From the NCBI GenBank assembly GCA_947097535.1, contig CAMURM010000088.1:1-6599 (forward strand): 6,599 bases of DNA, read 5' to 3'. Source of the DNA: an uncultured Selenomonas sp. (GTDB lineage Bacteria; Bacillota; Negativicutes; Selenomonadales; Selenomonadaceae). Under the pieces are notes generated by a model, which was given only the letters and a program-made list of their open reading frames with translations, ran no database searches and was not told the origin of the DNA. The translations under genes were made by a program, and so were the position numbers. Every line of letters begins with the position of its first letter. Positions within the stretch are counted from its first letter, which is position 1. Below are positions 5,142 through 6,599 of this stretch, piece after piece.

Positions 5142-6566
5142 TCACTCGTGCTTCAGCACCGTCGTGCGCAGGAAGAGGAACAAGAAGAGCGCGGCAATGG
5201 CGATGCCGACGGGGTAGGTGATGCTCGTCGCAAGGCCGAAGCCCTCCTTCGCCTGCAGGATGTACGTCATCGTGACCGCCGACATGAAGGTCGCGGGAAT
5301 CATGCCGATGAGGTAGTAGAGCTTGCCGCGGAACGTGCGGTAGAGGTAGACGGAACCCGTCCACAGGACGATCATGGCGAGCGTCTGGTTCGTCCACGAG
5401 AAGTAGCGCCAGATGATGGAAAAATCCATCTGCGTGAGAATCGCGCCGATGCCGAGAATCGGCACGGCGAGCGCGAGGCGCTTGTTCGTCGATTTCTGCT
5501 CGACGCCGAGCCAGTCGGCGATCGTCAGTCGCGCCGAGCGAAACGCCGTATCGCCCGAGGTGATCGGGCAGGCGACGACGCCGAGGAGCGCGAGCGCCGC
5601 ACCGACGGGGCCGAGGAAGCCGACGCAGATATCGTAGACCACGCCGCCGGGACCTGCCGAGGCGAGAACGGCGCCGAGACCGCCCGTGCTCTCGTAGAAG
5701 GTCACGCCCGCCGCCGCCCAGACGAGCGCGATGAAGCCTTCAGCGACCATCGCACCGTAGAAGACGGGACGCGCGAGGCGCTCGTCCTTCAGACAGCGCG
5801 CCATCAGCGGCGACTGCGTAGCATGGAAGCCTGAGATGGCGCCGCAGGCGACCGTGATGAACATCAGAGGCCAGATCGGCATGTCCTGCGGATGGAGGTT
5901 CGCCAGCACCATCTCCGGCATGACATGACCGCCGACGCCCGCGAGCATCGCGCCCATGATGCCGAACGCCATGACGATAAGACAGACGCCGAAGATCGGA
6001 TAGAAGCGCGCGATCAGCGTGTCGATCGGCAAAAGCGTCGCGAGGAAGTAGTAGATCAAGATGATGATGAGCCAGATCTTGATCGCGCCGACAGAGCCGA
6101 GAGCCAGAAGCTTGCCGTCGATGAGCATGGCGGGCCCCGTCGCGAAGACCGTGCCGACGAGCACGAGCAGCACGACGGAGAAGATGCGCATGACGAAGAG
6201 CATCGTCTTGCCCATATGGTTGCCGACGACCTCCGAGATACTCTTGCCGTCCTCACGCAGCGAGATCATGCCCGACATGTAGTCGTGCACGCCGCCGGCA
6301 AAGATCGTGCCGAGGACGATCCAGAAGTAGACGCAGGGTCCCCAAAGAGCCCCCTGCAAGGCGCCGAATATCGGCCCGAGTCCGGCGATATTCAAAAGCT
6401 GAATCATAAAGACTTTCCATGTCGGCAGCGGGATGTAATCCACGCCGTCGTTGTGCACCACTGCGGGCGTCGGCTTGTCCGTCGGCGAAAAAATCGCGTC
6501 GACGACCTTGCCATAGATGAAATAGCCCAGAATCAAAGCGAGCAATGCCACCAAAAATGTAACCAT
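5142..6566 (-). CDS. cstA: CstA-family carbon starvation transporter (short form)
   Basis: Inner-membrane transporter of the CstA family; characterised E. coli members (CstA, BtsT/YjiY) import pyruvate, and CstA has also been linked to peptide use. Here 474 residues are present against about 700 in E. coli, a compact form with a shortened C-terminal half. Family motifs are NDGVDYIPLP (39-48), LLNIAGLGPIFGALQGALWGP (57-77), GGVHDYMSGMISLREDG (91-107), ACGAISGFHATQSPLMARCL (240-259) and SGDTAFRSARLTIADWLG (337-354). Hydrophobic segments include about 3-19, 78-95, 124-145, 162-180, 188-211, 231-250, 268-289, 310-333, 366-378, 394-408, 416-436 and 449-467, giving roughly 12-13 membrane passes. 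The ATG at 6566 has AAGGAG with GGAG 11 nt upstream. No sensor or LytTR-type regulator gene is visible because the window ends 33 bp upstream. The substrate is inferred from the family only. Confidence 0.93.
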   Translation of the reverse strand: MVTFLVALLALILGYFIYGKVVDAIFSPTDKPTPAVVHNDGVDYIPLPTWKVFMIQLLNIAGLGPIFGALQGALWGPCVYFWIVLGTIFAGGVHDYMSGMISLREDGKSISEVVGNHMGKTMLFVMRIFSVVLLVLVGTVFATGPAMLIDGKLLALGSVGAIKIWLIIILIYYFLATLLPIDTLIARFYPIFGVCLIVMAFGIMGAMLAGVGGHVMPEMVLANLHPQDMPIWPLMFITVACGAISGFHATQSPLMARCLKDERLARPVFYGAMVAEGFIALVWAAAGVTFYESTGGLGAVLASAGPGGVVYDICVGFLGPVGAALALLGVVACPITSGDTAFRSARLTIADWLGVEQKSTNKRLALAVPILGIGAILTQMDFSIIWRYFSWTNQTLAMIVLWTGSVYLYRTFRGKLYYLIGMIPATFMSAVTMTYILQAKEGFGLATSITYPVGIAIAALFLFLFLRTTVLKHE

Positions 6567-6573
6567 CGCAAAT

Positions 6574-6583
6574 CACTCTCCTT
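6574..6583 (-). promoter_or_regulatory. Ribosome binding site of cstA
   Basis: On the minus strand AAGGAGAGTG precedes the ATG at 6566, with the GGAG core 11 nt away. It supports the start, which places the first transmembrane segment at residue 3. The promoter would lie beyond the right edge of the window. Confidence 0.65.
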
Positions 6584-6599
6584 CTGTCCGTCAGTCTAT

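Noticed and set aside
5121..5834. A 237-codon plus-strand frame opposite cstA
   Set aside because: Antisense shadow, Arg/Glu/Asp/Ala-rich, beginning inside the hairpin after cstA; the cstA frame has unmistakable family motifs.

Overview
The window carries five protein-coding genes and no RNA genes or complete insertion sequences. Coding regions are GC-rich with strong third-position G/C use, ribosome binding sites are AGGAGG-like, and intergenic regions are short and AT-rich with consensus sigma-A/sigma-70 promoters. This fits a bacterium. The protein styles (DnaE with an intact PHP domain, short CstA, class-Ib-like SpeD) suggest a GC-rich Firmicute such as a Negativicute of the Selenomonas type. 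The taxonomic call is an inference.

Layout. The minus strand at 1-1852 holds the N-terminal 617 residues of DNA polymerase III alpha (dnaE); the rest lies beyond the left edge. Next, at 1920-2714 and also on minus, is a nucleosidase of the MTA/SAH nucleosidase family. A 134-bp gap with two interlocked divergent promoters separates it from a plus-strand SpeD-like S-adenosylmethionine decarboxylase homologue (TTG start, 2849-3316). A MITE-like inverted repeat and a bidirectional terminator follow. The minus strand then carries an exported protein with eleven TPR repeats (GTG start, 3425-4945) and, behind a 196-bp gap with a very long hairpin, a short-form CstA-family transporter (5142-6566). 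No stretch above 300 bp lacks a gene.

The centre of interest is the divergent nucleosidase/SpeD pair. Polyamine synthesis links the two families: decarboxylated SAM donates aminopropyl groups and leaves MTA, which the nucleosidase cleaves. Both proteins here keep the family fold motifs but have lost a central catalytic residue. The SpeD-like protein has Gly63 where the serine that becomes the pyruvoyl cofactor should be. The nucleosidase has Asn232 where the catalytic acid Asp is expected. The two genes are fired from promoters whose -35 boxes lie inside each other's spacers. This suggests a repurposed pair and is the best candidate for something undescribed. The other genes look like ordinary chromosomal genes.
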